Below, in pieces: positions 22,498-30,598 of a stretch of DNA of 54,832 nt. The notes beneath the pieces are model-generated. The model ran no database searches and was not told the origin of the DNA. It saw only the letters and a list, made by a program, of their open reading frames with translations. Position 1 is the first letter of the stretch. Each line of letters starts with the position of its first letter. This DNA comes from CAZSXU01 sp964610505 (GTDB lineage: Bacteria > Arandabacterota > Arandabacteria > JAGLYR01), in contig CAZSXU010000025.1 in assembly GCA_964610505.1 (NCBI GenBank), positions 1-54,832 on the forward strand, in the 5' to 3' direction. The position numbers and the translations under genes are program-made.

Positions 22498-23523
22498 ATG
22501 TTCAGTAAGAGGATTCTCTGGCTGATGACCCTGGCTGTCGGAGTCGCTCTCGTGGCGGGTTGCGGTGACGACGACGAAGATAGTCCGATCACCCCGACCC
22601 CGGTGGACCAGTTTGAGGTCGTGCGGGCCGCCCTCGACACGTATCTTGCGTCGAGTGACGGGGCCACCCTCGCCGCACAGGATCTGTACGACAACATGAA
22701 CGACGGGGACGACACCAACGACTACTTCGTGCTCAGCGTCCGGGCTGAAAGCGCCTACGCGATCGGCCATATCCCGGGCGCCGTCAACATTCCGTGGCGG
22801 AGCACGGCCGATGCGGCCGAGCTGGCCGTTCTCCCCGCGCTCACGAAGACGGATACGCCCATCGCTGTTTACTGCTATACGGGCCATACCGGTGGCGTGG
22901 CGACCACCGCTCTTCGCGCTCAAGGCTGGGAAGCCTACAATCTGAAGTGGGGCATCATGTCGTGGACGACCGACGCTGCCATCCGTGTCGCCAGCGCTTT
23001 CAGCGAAGCCACCGATGCTCATGACTTCCCGACGGAGACCACGGCCAACACACCGACCACCCATGCGCTTCCGGAATTGAATGTCAGCTCGTCCACGGAC
23101 GAGGCAACGATCGTCCGCGCCGCCCTCGACGCGTACCTTTCGTCGAGTGACGGGCCGACCCTCGCCGCGCAGGATCTGTACGACAACATGAACGACGGGG
23201 ACGACACCAACGACTACTTCGTGCTCAGTGTGCGGTCCGAAAGCGCCTACGCTCTCGGCCACATCCCGGGTGCCATCAACATCCCGTGGCGGGATACGGC
23301 GGACGCGACGCTCCTGACCGGCCTGCCCACGGATCAGCCCATCGCCGTGTACTGCTACACCGGCCACACCGGTGCAGTGGCGACGACGACGCTGCGGGCA
23401 CTGGGGTATGAAGCCTACAACCTGAAGTTCGGGATGTGTGCGTGGACGACCGATCCGACGATTCGCGCGACAACCGCCTTCGACGAGGCCACTCACGCGA
23501 ACGACTTCCCAACGGAGCCGTAG
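22498..23523 (+). CDS. Tandem-rhodanese lipoprotein
   Basis: The 341-residue protein has a lipoprotein signal ending LVAGC at Cys22, followed by a Asp-rich linker and two rhodanese-like domains (about 37-180 and 200-340). Each has SVR(A/S)ESAYA(I/L)GHIPGA and the active-site loop VYCYTGHTG with a Cys nucleophile. The two copies are about 90 percent alike over long stretches, and the DNA is identical over some 55 bases at an offset of 492 bases. Rhodanese lipoproteins are known companions of outer-membrane electron conduits in Geobacter ext clusters, where one is linked to selenite/tellurite reduction. An AGGAGG precedes the ATG. Likely periplasmic or outer-membrane anchored. Confidence 0.88.
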   Translation: MFSKRILWLMTLAVGVALVAGCGDDDEDSPITPTPVDQFEVVRAALDTYLASSDGATLAAQDLYDNMNDGDDTNDYFVLSVRAESAYAIGHIPGAVNIPWRSTADAAELAVLPALTKTDTPIAVYCYTGHTGGVATTALRAQGWEAYNLKWGIMSWTTDAAIRVASAFSEATDAHDFPTETTANTPTTHALPELNVSSSTDEATIVRAALDAYLSSSDGPTLAAQDLYDNMNDGDDTNDYFVLSVRSESAYALGHIPGAINIPWRDTADATLLTGLPTDQPIAVYCYTGHTGAVATTTLRALGYEAYNLKFGMCAWTTDPTIRATTAFDEATHANDFPTEP

Positions 23524-23552
23524 ATCGCGGGTTGAGTGGGCGAAAGCCGATT

Positions 23553-23602
23553 CGCACGTACGGTGACCTGCCGAGGCCTTGTGCAGCGTCACCGTACGTG
23601 TG
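23553..23602 (+). other. Long intra-operon hairpin between rhodanese and barrel genes
   Basis: CACGTACGGTGAC (23555-23567) pairs with GTCACCGTACGTG (23588-23600), extended by two outer pairs; inside, CTGC (23568-23571) can pair with GCAG (23583-23586). There is no U-tract. It lies 32 bases before the barrel start and may set the ratio of the cotranscribed proteins. Confidence 0.7.
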
Positions 23603-23634
23603 GGTCGGGTCCGTTGGAACCAAGGGGACAGCTG

Positions 23635-24951
23635 ATGAACGGCAAACGAGTCTTCGGGAATCCGTTGAGACAACGGGTGCCGGCGGCCTGGCTGATGGCG
23701 GCCGGGTGGCTTGCCATGGCGGCGTGGAGTACTCCGGGGGAGGCCACCATACTCAAGGGCAGTCTCCGGACGTCGGCCTACGCGCGTGAGGCGCCCGACG
23801 CCGACGGCGATCTTTCGACACAGGCAGATCTGCTTCAGAACGTGCGGCTCGATGTTCTGCAACTGGGCGCACGCGCCTTCTCCCTGCATACGTCCCTGAC
23901 GGCCCGGGACGTGGCCGGCGGAGCGGAAGTGGACGCCCGGACGCGTCTCTACCTCGGCTATCTGCGGATTGCGCCTACGGCGTCTCACCTTGGGGGGCGC
24001 TGGGACGCTCGGGTCGGCAGGCATTGGGTGTCGGCGGGCGTCGGCACCGGGACCGTGGACGGCGTCTCCGTTCGCCTCCGAAGGGGCCGTGTGGCAGAGG
24101 TGTGCGGCTTCTTCGGCACGCTTGGAGTGAGACAGGGCGACGGGATCTACCTCGATTCCACGGATGATTCGGCCCGTTACGGGGGACGAATCCGATTGGG
24201 TCATGCCATCGGCCCTCTTGACCCCGTCCTGGCGGTCAGCTACGAGCAGAGCCAACTGGCCAGCGCGGACGACAGCGAGCGGCTCGGGATCCATGCGAAT
24301 CTACGGTTCCCCCAAGGCGTCCGTCTTTACGGGGACTGGCGCAGGGATCTTCTCAACGACCAGACCATCCGGTTTACCGGCGGAATCGAACATACCACAC
24401 GTACCCGCGCCTGGCAGAGTTGGCTGGAATATTCGAAGCGGCATCCCTACTTCCGCGCCTCCTCCTTCTTCTGGACGTTCGACGCGTCCTCCACGAGCGC
24501 CGTCCGGGGCGGGTTCCAGGTTCGAGCCTGGCAATCCTGGCGGATCACCGTCGACGGCGATCTCATAGAGTACGACGAGGACGGGGAGAGAGAGAAGGGA
24601 ATCCGCTTCATGCTGGGCAGAGGCGGAATCTCCGTCGGGTGGCGCATCCATAGCGGCTATGGCGGTGATTCCTCAGGGCTTGTCATCGCCGGGCATCGGG
24701 CACTCGGGGAGCGTTTGAGCGTGAACGCCAATCTCAACGTGAGTCGGCAGCGGTACGGGGTGCTGGAGGAAATCGAGGAGGATCAGTCGCAGCACGTCGT
24801 GGCCCTCCGGTACCGCATCCGGGACACCGTGACGCTCACCGGACAGATCGAAGGATTGACCAACGAGCGATTCGAGTACGACACGCGCTTTTTGGGAACC
24901 ATCCAGTGGCGCTTCCGGCATGTGCTCGGAACCAGGGAGGATCAGCGATGA
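23635..24951 (+). CDS. Outer-membrane beta-barrel protein of the electron conduit
   Basis: The 438-residue protein begins with a signal peptide (MNGKRVFGNPL..., hydrophobic AAWLMAAGWLAMAA, cleavage near GEA). The rest consists of alternating amphipathic strands (for example RLYLGYLRIAPT, WDARVGRHWVSAG, YGGRIRLGHAIG) ending with IQWRFRHVL, typical of a barrel of about 20 strands. No named family is recognised with certainty. It lies between two multihaem cytochrome-containing parts, and its stop overlaps the next start (ATGA). Such porins sheath cytochromes across the outer membrane in Pcc, Mtr and Ext conduits. The role is inferred from context and architecture. Confidence 0.8.
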   Translation: MNGKRVFGNPLRQRVPAAWLMAAGWLAMAAWSTPGEATILKGSLRTSAYAREAPDADGDLSTQADLLQNVRLDVLQLGARAFSLHTSLTARDVAGGAEVDARTRLYLGYLRIAPTASHLGGRWDARVGRHWVSAGVGTGTVDGVSVRLRRGRVAEVCGFFGTLGVRQGDGIYLDSTDDSARYGGRIRLGHAIGPLDPVLAVSYEQSQLASADDSERLGIHANLRFPQGVRLYGDWRRDLLNDQTIRFTGGIEHTTRTRAWQSWLEYSKRHPYFRASSFFWTFDASSTSAVRGGFQVRAWQSWRITVDGDLIEYDEDGEREKGIRFMLGRGGISVGWRIHSGYGGDSSGLVIAGHRALGERLSVNANLNVSRQRYGVLEEIEEDQSQHVVALRYRIRDTVTLTGQIEGLTNERFEYDTRFLGTIQWRFRHVLGTREDQR

Positions 24952-25838
24952 GAGGAGTGGCGGTGTCCTCGGGCGTCGGGGTGCTGGTCGTCATAGCCCT
25001 GATCGGCGTGCTGGGTCAAACGACGGCGGGAGAGCGATTCCCGCATGCCGTCCACATGGAGGCGGAGCTGGAATGCGAGTCTTGCCACGAGGTGGCGGAG
25101 AGCAAGGACCTCGGCACCTCCCTCTTGCCGGACGCGGAGGTCTGCGAGAATTGCCACGATCGTGAAGATCTCGAGACGTGGGGGTTGACCCAGTTCGACC
25201 GTCCAAAGCCACGGTTCGACCGATTCTCACACGAAACGCACTACGACATCGACATCGCCGGGGAGACCGGGTGCTTCGTTTGCCATGTCGCGCTGGGTCA
25301 CCCGGAAGAGGTGGGCGCCGTGTCGCTCGCCGGCCACGGACTGTGTTCTCAATGCCACGACGGAGGAACAGCCGACGACGCGTGTGAATCGTGCCACTCG
25401 CAGCCGGTGAAAGGTGCACCGGCCGGCACGTGGTGGGGTCTGGCGCTCCAGGAATCGTCGCCTCATGCACCCGGCTTCCTCCATCGCCACCAGTTCGACA
25501 CCCAAACGAGTGAGTCCGAGTGTGCGAGCTGCCACTATGAAGAACCGTTGTGCAGCACGTGCCATCATGGGGAGAACGTCGAGTACGCCGTCCACGAGCG
25601 TATCTGGCGCTTCACGCACCAGCAGGAGGCAATAAAGAACCTGCAGGACTGCCAGTCCTGTCACGAGCTGGATCGGTTCTGCACCGAATGCCACGCCGCT
25701 GAAGGGATCAGGCCCGGAAACCACGAACTGCCCGGTTGGATGTCCGGTGACGTTCATGGTCTGGCCGCACGGAGAGATCTGACCTACTGCGCGAGTTGCC
25801 ACGAGGCGGACCCATCGGTCTGTGCCGACTGCCATTAG
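24948..25838 (+). CDS. Periplasmic 11-haem c-type cytochrome of the conduit
   Basis: The 296-residue protein has an N-terminal signal or anchor (VSSGVGVLVVIALIGVLGQT, ending near TAG) and eleven CXXCH motifs: CESCH, CENCH, CFVCH, CSQCH, CESCH, CASCH, CSTCH, CQSCH, CTECH, CASCH and, as the last five residues, CADCH. Many additional His residues (HAVH, HETH, HRHQ) can serve as distal ligands. Its ATG overlaps the barrel stop, so the two are translationally coupled, as in the periplasmic cytochrome/porin pairs of known conduits. It probably takes electrons from inner-membrane oxidoreductases and passes them into the barrel. Confidence 0.92.
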   Translation: MRGVAVSSGVGVLVVIALIGVLGQTTAGERFPHAVHMEAELECESCHEVAESKDLGTSLLPDAEVCENCHDREDLETWGLTQFDRPKPRFDRFSHETHYDIDIAGETGCFVCHVALGHPEEVGAVSLAGHGLCSQCHDGGTADDACESCHSQPVKGAPAGTWWGLALQESSPHAPGFLHRHQFDTQTSESECASCHYEEPLCSTCHHGENVEYAVHERIWRFTHQQEAIKNLQDCQSCHELDRFCTECHAAEGIRPGNHELPGWMSGDVHGLAARRDLTYCASCHEADPSVCADCH

Positions 25839-25923
25839 TCTGCGTGTTGTACGGGTGCCGGGACGGGGGATCTCGATCGTTCGGGCAGAACGGATTGATG
25901 GATTGGCTGCACGGAAGGTGAGA

Positions 25924-26580
25924 CTACGAGTTTTCCTCCACAGAACCGTCGCTGGGTGAATCGTTCTTCTTCAATAGACCGCGGACCCATATCGGGACGT
26001 TGTTATCGACGAACTCGCACGTCTGATAGTCCCCATAGCCGAGCTGGGCCCACAGATTACAGTTCAGAACGCAATCCATGACCAGCCCCACAAATGACCG
26101 GGCCGTGAGGAGCGGGTCCACGTCGTGCACTTCCCCCCTCTCGATGCGTTCCCTGAGGACCCCCTCAATATACTTCACGAAAGGGATTCTCCAACTCATG
26201 TACAGGCGGTCCGCCTCGGGGAACCCCGCCTCGGTTGCCGCCAGCAGCAGTTTCGATATCCCGGGATCCCCTACGCCCACCTGGAAGATTTTGCTCGCAA
26301 CCGCCTTCAGAGTGCCTTCCAGGGGCTGATCGATCGGCAGAGCGGACAGGGAGGATTCAATATCCAGATCATCGACCTTGGCCCACAGGACGGCTTCGAA
26401 CAGTGCCTTCTTGGAGGGGAAATGCTTGAAGATCACGGATTCACTGACTCCGCACAGCTGGGCCAGATCCTTCGTTCGAGTTCCCTTAAAGCCTTTTTCT
26501 GCAAACAGTTCTGCGGAAACGGCAAGGATGGCCCTCCGTCTCTGGCCGGCGGACAGTTTCCTTAAGGATGCTGCGGGCAT
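25924..26580 (-). CDS. TetR family transcriptional regulator
   Basis: The 218-residue protein has an N-terminal TetR helix-turn-helix (RRAILAVSAELFAEKGFKGTRTKDLAQLCGVSESVIFKHFPSKKALFEAV, residues about 12-60) and an all-helical ligand domain. I chose the ATG at 26580 (MPAASLRKLS), with GGGAG about 10 bases upstream; a longer frame adds 24 codons without family similarity. It lies between the two halves of the electron-transfer island and is divergent from the FeS/NrfD operon, so it probably represses that operon and/or itself. The inducer is unknown. Confidence 0.9.
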   Translation of the reverse strand: MPAASLRKLSAGQRRRAILAVSAELFAEKGFKGTRTKDLAQLCGVSESVIFKHFPSKKALFEAVLWAKVDDLDIESSLSALPIDQPLEGTLKAVASKIFQVGVGDPGISKLLLAATEAGFPEADRLYMSWRIPFVKYIEGVLRERIERGEVHDVDPLLTARSFVGLVMDCVLNCNLWAQLGYGDYQTCEFVDNNVPIWVRGLLKKNDSPSDGSVEENS

Positions 26581-26694
26581 AGGTTGAGGACTCCCTGCTG
26601 GAACACTCGGCCACAACACTCGTGTATGTAGCTGTTGAGAGTCAGCGCTCACTCCCGGCAGGCGCTTCCATGGGAATCGTCCTATACACAGGAG

Positions 26695-26829
26695 CCTCTG
26701 TCAAGTCCAATCCCGCCATAGTCCTTGGCGAGGGGATCTTTGCGTTGCATTCCGGCCGGCTTGTAGCATGTGCTCACGGAGGAAACGGTGTGCGTTGTGA
26801 ATTCGGCTGTCGAAAGTCCTTGACAGAGG
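26695..26829. promoter_or_regulatory. Inverted copies of TTGACAGAGG in the divergent TetR/FeS region
   Basis: CCTCTGTCAA at 26695-26704 and TTGACAGAGG at 26820-26829 are exact inverted copies 115 bases apart. Each contains a consensus -35 hexamer facing one of the divergent genes, but the -10 boxes at 17 bases are poor (minus-strand GACGAT, plus-strand CAATCT). They may be promoter elements or regulator sites. Confidence 0.4.
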
Positions 26830-26862
26830 GGACTCTCTGTGGCAATCTCATTCGGTTATAGC

Positions 26863-26874
26863 GAGTACTTACTC
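26863..26874. promoter_or_regulatory. Candidate TetR operator
   Basis: GAGTA-CT-TACTC is a perfect inverted repeat 20 bases before the FeS gene start at 26895, a plausible place for repression by the divergent TetR protein. It is short, so chance is possible. Confidence 0.35.
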
Positions 26875-26894
26875 TCTAGATAGGGATATGGGCC

Positions 26895-27764
26895 ATGGAT
26901 CGGAGAGGATTTCTGAAGACCCTGGGGATTGCCAGCGGGACCGCCCTCTGCGGCCCTCTCGCGCATGCATCCCAGGAGCCGAGCGGTCAGGAAGAGTTTT
27001 CCGCCACTGTACTCATGGACGTCGGTCTGTGCATCGGGTGTCGAAAGTGCGAGACGGCCTGCGCCGAAGCCAACGGCCTTCCCGTCCCCGACTCCGAGGA
27101 CAAGTCCGTGTTCCAGCAACACAGGACGACGAGTACCACCCAATGGACCGTCGTCAACCGGTACTCGACCGAGAAGGGCGATGTGTTCGTCAAGATTCAA
27201 TGCCTGCACTGCAACCAGCCTGCGTGCGCTTCTGCGTGCCTCGTGAAAGGTCTGGAGAAAACGAAAGAGGGGCCGGTCTTGTGGCACGAAGACCGCTGTA
27301 TGGGCTGCAGGTATTGTATGATTTCATGCCCCTTTGACATCCCCAAGTTCGAATACGACAAGCCCATTCCCAAGATTCAGAAATGCATCATGTGCTGGGA
27401 CCGACTGCAGCAGGGGCAGATACCCGCTTGCGTCGAAGTGTGCCCGGTCGAGGCTCTCAAGTTCGGCACGCGAAGAGAGCTTCTCGAGAGTGCGAGGACC
27501 AAGATCTATCAGAACCCCGACAGCTACGTCCCCCACGTCTATGGCGATCACGAGGTGGGAGGAACGGGGTGGCTCTACACCTCTCCCGTTCCGTTTGAAC
27601 AGCTAGGATTCAAAATGAATCTCGGATCCACCCCCTATCCGGAATTCACGAAGGAGTTCATGTACGGGGATCCCGTACTCCAGCTGCTCTGGCCCATGCT
27701 TCTCCTCGGCATGAACAAGATCACAGAGCGCAAGGCAGAGGTTCAACAGCGAGGTAAGGAATGA
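26895..27764 (+). CDS. Tat-exported ferredoxin-like protein with four [4Fe-4S] clusters (HybA/DmsB type)
   Basis: The 289-residue protein starts with a Tat signal (MDRRGFLKTLG). Four cysteine groups follow: CIGCRKCETAC, CLHCNQPACASAC, CMGCRYCMISCPF and CIMCWDRLQQGQIPACVEVCP, the standard four-cluster pattern. A C-terminal hydrophobic segment (LQLLWPMLLLGMNKI) may anchor it, as in HybA. It conducts electrons between the NrfD-type quinol site and the periplasmic cytochrome encoded downstream. The stop overlaps the NrfD start by four bases (ATGA). No molybdopterin catalytic subunit is present, so it is more likely part of a quinone:cytochrome oxidoreductase than of a classical reductase. Confidence 0.92.
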   Translation: MDRRGFLKTLGIASGTALCGPLAHASQEPSGQEEFSATVLMDVGLCIGCRKCETACAEANGLPVPDSEDKSVFQQHRTTSTTQWTVVNRYSTEKGDVFVKIQCLHCNQPACASACLVKGLEKTKEGPVLWHEDRCMGCRYCMISCPFDIPKFEYDKPIPKIQKCIMCWDRLQQGQIPACVEVCPVEALKFGTRRELLESARTKIYQNPDSYVPHVYGDHEVGGTGWLYTSPVPFEQLGFKMNLGSTPYPEFTKEFMYGDPVLQLLWPMLLLGMNKITERKAEVQQRGKE

Positions 27765-29002
27765 GATCGGAAACGGGACCCCTTCCTGCCCCGGCGCGCG
27801 AATCCAGGAAACTGATTCCCTTTATCCTCGGCGAGCTGAAACCCAAGGGGAAATTGCTCACTCCTTTCAACGTGATCAGTGCTCCCATCATCCTGCTGGG
27901 TCTCGCCCTGGTGGTCCTCCGGTTTGCCAAGGGGTTGGGAGCGGTGACGAATCTGTCCCAGGAGTTCCCCTGGGGGGTCTGGATCGGTTTCGACGTCATC
28001 ACCGGAGTTGCGTTTGCCGGCGGCGCCTATGTTCTCACCTTCATGGTGTACATCCTCCGGGCCGAGAAGTATCGCCCGATTGTCCGGGCGACGGTCCTGA
28101 ACGGTTTTTTGGCCTACGTCTTCTACGCCGGGGCGCTGCTGCTCGATCTCGGCCGCCCCTGGCATATCGTCAACCCCATTATCGGCAACAAGTTCGGGGT
28201 GAGCTCGGTGATGTTCGTGGTCGCCTGGCACTTCGCGCTCTATACGCTGGCGGAATTCGTGGAGTTCTTCCCCTCCATCGCTGAATGGCTGGGTTGGAAG
28301 AGAGTGAGAAAGATCTTCGGTTCGTTGACCCTGGCCACGGTGATCTTTGGAATCACCCTCTCCACGCTGCACCAGGCCGGCCTGGGCGGCCTGTTCCTGC
28401 TGGCGAAGAGCAAGATGCATCCCCTCTGGTATTCAGAGTACATTCCGCATCTTTTCTTTGTCTCCAGCATCTTCGCCGGGCTGTCGCTGGTCATCGTCGA
28501 AGGGTCCATCAGCCACAAGGTGTTCAGCCACCGGTTGGGCCGCGAGCAGCACGAGGCGGACCACGATGACATTCTCGTTGGGCTCGGGCGTGTCTGCGCC
28601 GGAACCATGTTCGTCTACTTCTTTATGAAGATCCTCGGCCTGGTTCACGAGTCGCACTGGTCGTTGTTGAGCACACCCATGGGCTACTGGTATCTGGTGG
28701 AGCTGCTCGGCTTCGTGCTCCTACCCGGCTTCCTGTTTCTCCGGGCCGTGCAACACAGGAAAATGAATCTCCTGCGATTCGCCGCCGGCCTGACGTTGCT
28801 GGGGATCATTGTAAACCGGCTCAACGTTTCAATCATCGCGTTCAAGTGGGACGCGGCCGTCCACTACATTCCGAGCTGGATGGAAATTGAGATCACGGCC
28901 GCGGTCATTCTCGGCGAAATCTGGGCGTTCCGGTGGATCGTGAACAGAATGCCGGTGCTGAGCGATCCTCCGAAATGGGCGTCTGAATATGAAGACCACT
29001 AG
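27761..29002 (+). CDS. NrfD/HybB-type quinol-interacting integral membrane protein
   Basis: The 413-residue protein has about ten hydrophobic segments (for example VISAPIILLGLALVVLRFA, YVLTFMVYIL, AYVFYAGALLLDLGRPW) and the family motif LDLGRPWHIVNP. HybB-like members exchange electrons or protons with the quinone pool without haem. It overlaps the FeS gene by four bases and is followed by a 51-residue membrane protein and a 13-haem cytochrome, a layout like the CbcTU/CbcS set of Geobacter. Start ATG at 27761 is coupled to the preceding stop. Confidence 0.92.
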   Translation: MRSETGPLPAPARESRKLIPFILGELKPKGKLLTPFNVISAPIILLGLALVVLRFAKGLGAVTNLSQEFPWGVWIGFDVITGVAFAGGAYVLTFMVYILRAEKYRPIVRATVLNGFLAYVFYAGALLLDLGRPWHIVNPIIGNKFGVSSVMFVVAWHFALYTLAEFVEFFPSIAEWLGWKRVRKIFGSLTLATVIFGITLSTLHQAGLGGLFLLAKSKMHPLWYSEYIPHLFFVSSIFAGLSLVIVEGSISHKVFSHRLGREQHEADHDDILVGLGRVCAGTMFVYFFMKILGLVHESHWSLLSTPMGYWYLVELLGFVLLPGFLFLRAVQHRKMNLLRFAAGLTLLGIIVNRLNVSIIAFKWDAAVHYIPSWMEIEITAAVILGEIWAFRWIVNRMPVLSDPPKWASEYEDH

Positions 29003-29014
29003 GGGAGAACTCCG

Positions 29015-29170
29015 GTGAGCGAATTCTCGTATCTGGATCTGTATGCAACCGAGGGACTTTCGTTTCTCCTGATCATCGGGTACCTGGTGCTTCTCATCGT
29101 CTTTGCAAAAGCCCTGTTTTCCGGCGGCGGCAAGAAGGATGAAGGCTCCGCGGAGGATGACAACGCTTGA
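29015..29170 (+). CDS. Small single-span membrane protein (51 residues)
   Basis: GTG at 29015 follows GGGGAG and encodes MSEFSYLDLYATEG, then a single hydrophobic span (LSFLLIIGYLVLLIVFAKAL) and a charged tail (GGGKKDEGSAEDDNA). It ends 14 bases before the chosen 13-haem cytochrome start and 12 bases after the NrfD gene, so it lies inside the operon. Its size and topology resemble small accessory subunits of respiratory complexes. I know no family name for it. Confidence 0.75.
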   Translation: MSEFSYLDLYATEGLSFLLIIGYLVLLIVFAKALFSGGGKKDEGSAEDDNA

Positions 29171-29183
29171 TGGGGGTGTTCTG

Positions 29184-30278
29184 ATGTCCAGGGTGATTGC
29201 GGGAGTTCTTACGGGAATGATTCTGCTGACCCCGGCGGTTCCCGGTGTGACCCAGACGAGCCAGCAGATCGACTGCACGGAGTGTCATACCTGCCTGCAA
29301 CCCTCCGGGGTGAATCCCTGCCTGAAACCGACGCTCTGTCCAAGGCACGGGGGAATGATGGACTATGACGCTCATCCCGGGCCCAGCATCGTGATCCTGG
29401 ACGAGCTGGAACATCTCTACGAACCCGTGCACTTCGGCCATGAAGCCCACGCCAGGATGGTTCGATTCGACGCCGGCTGCGCAACCTGCCATCACTACAC
29501 ACCGCCGAACTCGGAACATCCCGCGTGCAAGGACTGCCACCCGGCGGACATTCCCCACGAGGACATCGCTCAGCCGGGGCTCAAAGGCGCCTACCACCGC
29601 AGCTGCATGGGTTGTCATCAGGATTGGGACACCGACACGGCCTGCGAGATCTGCCATGCCCGGAAGCAAACCGAGACGGACAGTCCCCGGCCCGCCGCTC
29701 ACGCCCATTATGCGCCCGTCGTCATGGAGGACCTCATCCTCTTCCAGACAGCCTTTGACGAAGCCGACCGCGTGCCGTTCCATCACAAGAACCACTCTGA
29801 GCTGTATGAGCGGGACTGCGGCGAGTGCCACCAACACCAGAGCTGCAAGCGATGCCACGTGCACGGTGAAGAGCTTCACCCCATGGGCGAACCCGACGAT
29901 ACCGACCTCCATGAGGTGTGTTTTCAATGCCACCATGAGGAACGGTGTGAGGACTGTCACGGCCGGGATCCCGAGAGACTCTTCAGCCATGATTCGACCG
30001 GATGGCCGCTTCGAAGCTACCACGAGAAGCTCAACTGCTGTTCCTGCCACACGAAGCGAGGCGCATTCTTGAGACTGGATCCTCGGTGCGAGAAGTGCCA
30101 TACGAGGGGATGGACTCCCGAGACCTTCAATCATCGAGTCACAGGCGTTCGCCTGGACGAAATCCATCGGGAGGCGGACTGCAGCGACTGTCACGTGAAC
30201 GGCGTCGGGAAGAGATCCTCCTGCGACGCGTGCCACGACGACGGCAGAACCTATTCCAGCGCCGGCTTCCCCGAGTAG
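29184..30278 (+). CDS. 13-haem periplasmic c-type cytochrome
   Basis: The 364-residue protein has a signal peptide (MSRVIAGVLTGMILLTPAVP, cleavage near VTQ) and thirteen CXXCH motifs: CTECH, CATCH, CKDCH, CMGCH, CEICH, CGECH, CKRCH, CFQCH, CEDCH, CCSCH, CEKCH, CSDCH and CDACH. HFGHEAHA, HHKNHSE and FNHRVTG supply probable distal His ligands. I chose ATG 29184 for the immediate signal peptide; an in-frame ATG at 29157 lies within the small upstream gene. With FeS and NrfD proteins it probably forms a quinol:cytochrome oxidoreductase that charges the periplasmic cytochrome pool. Confidence 0.92.
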   Translation: MSRVIAGVLTGMILLTPAVPGVTQTSQQIDCTECHTCLQPSGVNPCLKPTLCPRHGGMMDYDAHPGPSIVILDELEHLYEPVHFGHEAHARMVRFDAGCATCHHYTPPNSEHPACKDCHPADIPHEDIAQPGLKGAYHRSCMGCHQDWDTDTACEICHARKQTETDSPRPAAHAHYAPVVMEDLILFQTAFDEADRVPFHHKNHSELYERDCGECHQHQSCKRCHVHGEELHPMGEPDDTDLHEVCFQCHHEERCEDCHGRDPERLFSHDSTGWPLRSYHEKLNCCSCHTKRGAFLRLDPRCEKCHTRGWTPETFNHRVTGVRLDEIHREADCSDCHVNGVGKRSSCDACHDDGRTYSSAGFPE

Positions 30279-30329
30279 CGGGGAAGGACATCCCCGGTTC
30301 TCCCGGAACGTGGGTGACCATCAGAGACC

Positions 30330-30353
30330 GTCGGGCGGCACCCGCCGCCCGAC
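30330..30353. terminator. Terminator-like hairpin between convergent cytochrome operons
   Basis: GTCGGGCGGC and GCCGCCCGAC form a perfect 10-bp stem around ACCC, followed by TCTTT. It lies 50 bases after the 13-haem gene, whose convergent neighbour ends at 30599. Confidence 0.75.
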
Positions 30354-30423
30354 TCTTTGCCCAAGAGATTAGAGATTGGACATTCGATAGTGGAGCTCGG
30401 GAAAAAGCATTGGAGGAAACGAG

Positions 30424-30570
30424 GGGCAAGTGACGAGGCCGAGGGACGAGGGTTTGGGAACAAGCGTTTTGCGCCCGGAGGGTGCCAGGACTTCCACCTC
30501 GGGACCTTCATGCTCTCCGTGGTCTTCGTGTCGAGGATTCCAATCTCAAATCTGTGGGATCTGCGATAGG
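30424..30570. repeat. Family C and D intergenic repeats
   Basis: 30424-30452 has GGCAAGTGACGAGGCCGAGG-type units (family C) and 30541-30570 has CAATCTCAAATCTGTGGGAT (family D). The 30279-30598 spacer otherwise contains only the terminator; I see no gene in it. Confidence 0.55.
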
Positions 30571-30598
30571 GGTCAGGTTCTGTCGCCTTGTCGCCGTC

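Noticed and set aside
22201..24294. Minus-strand 697-codon open frame opposite the rhodanese and barrel genes
   Set aside because: It repeats itself only because the rhodanese gene is duplicated; the plus strand has signal peptides and active-site motifs.
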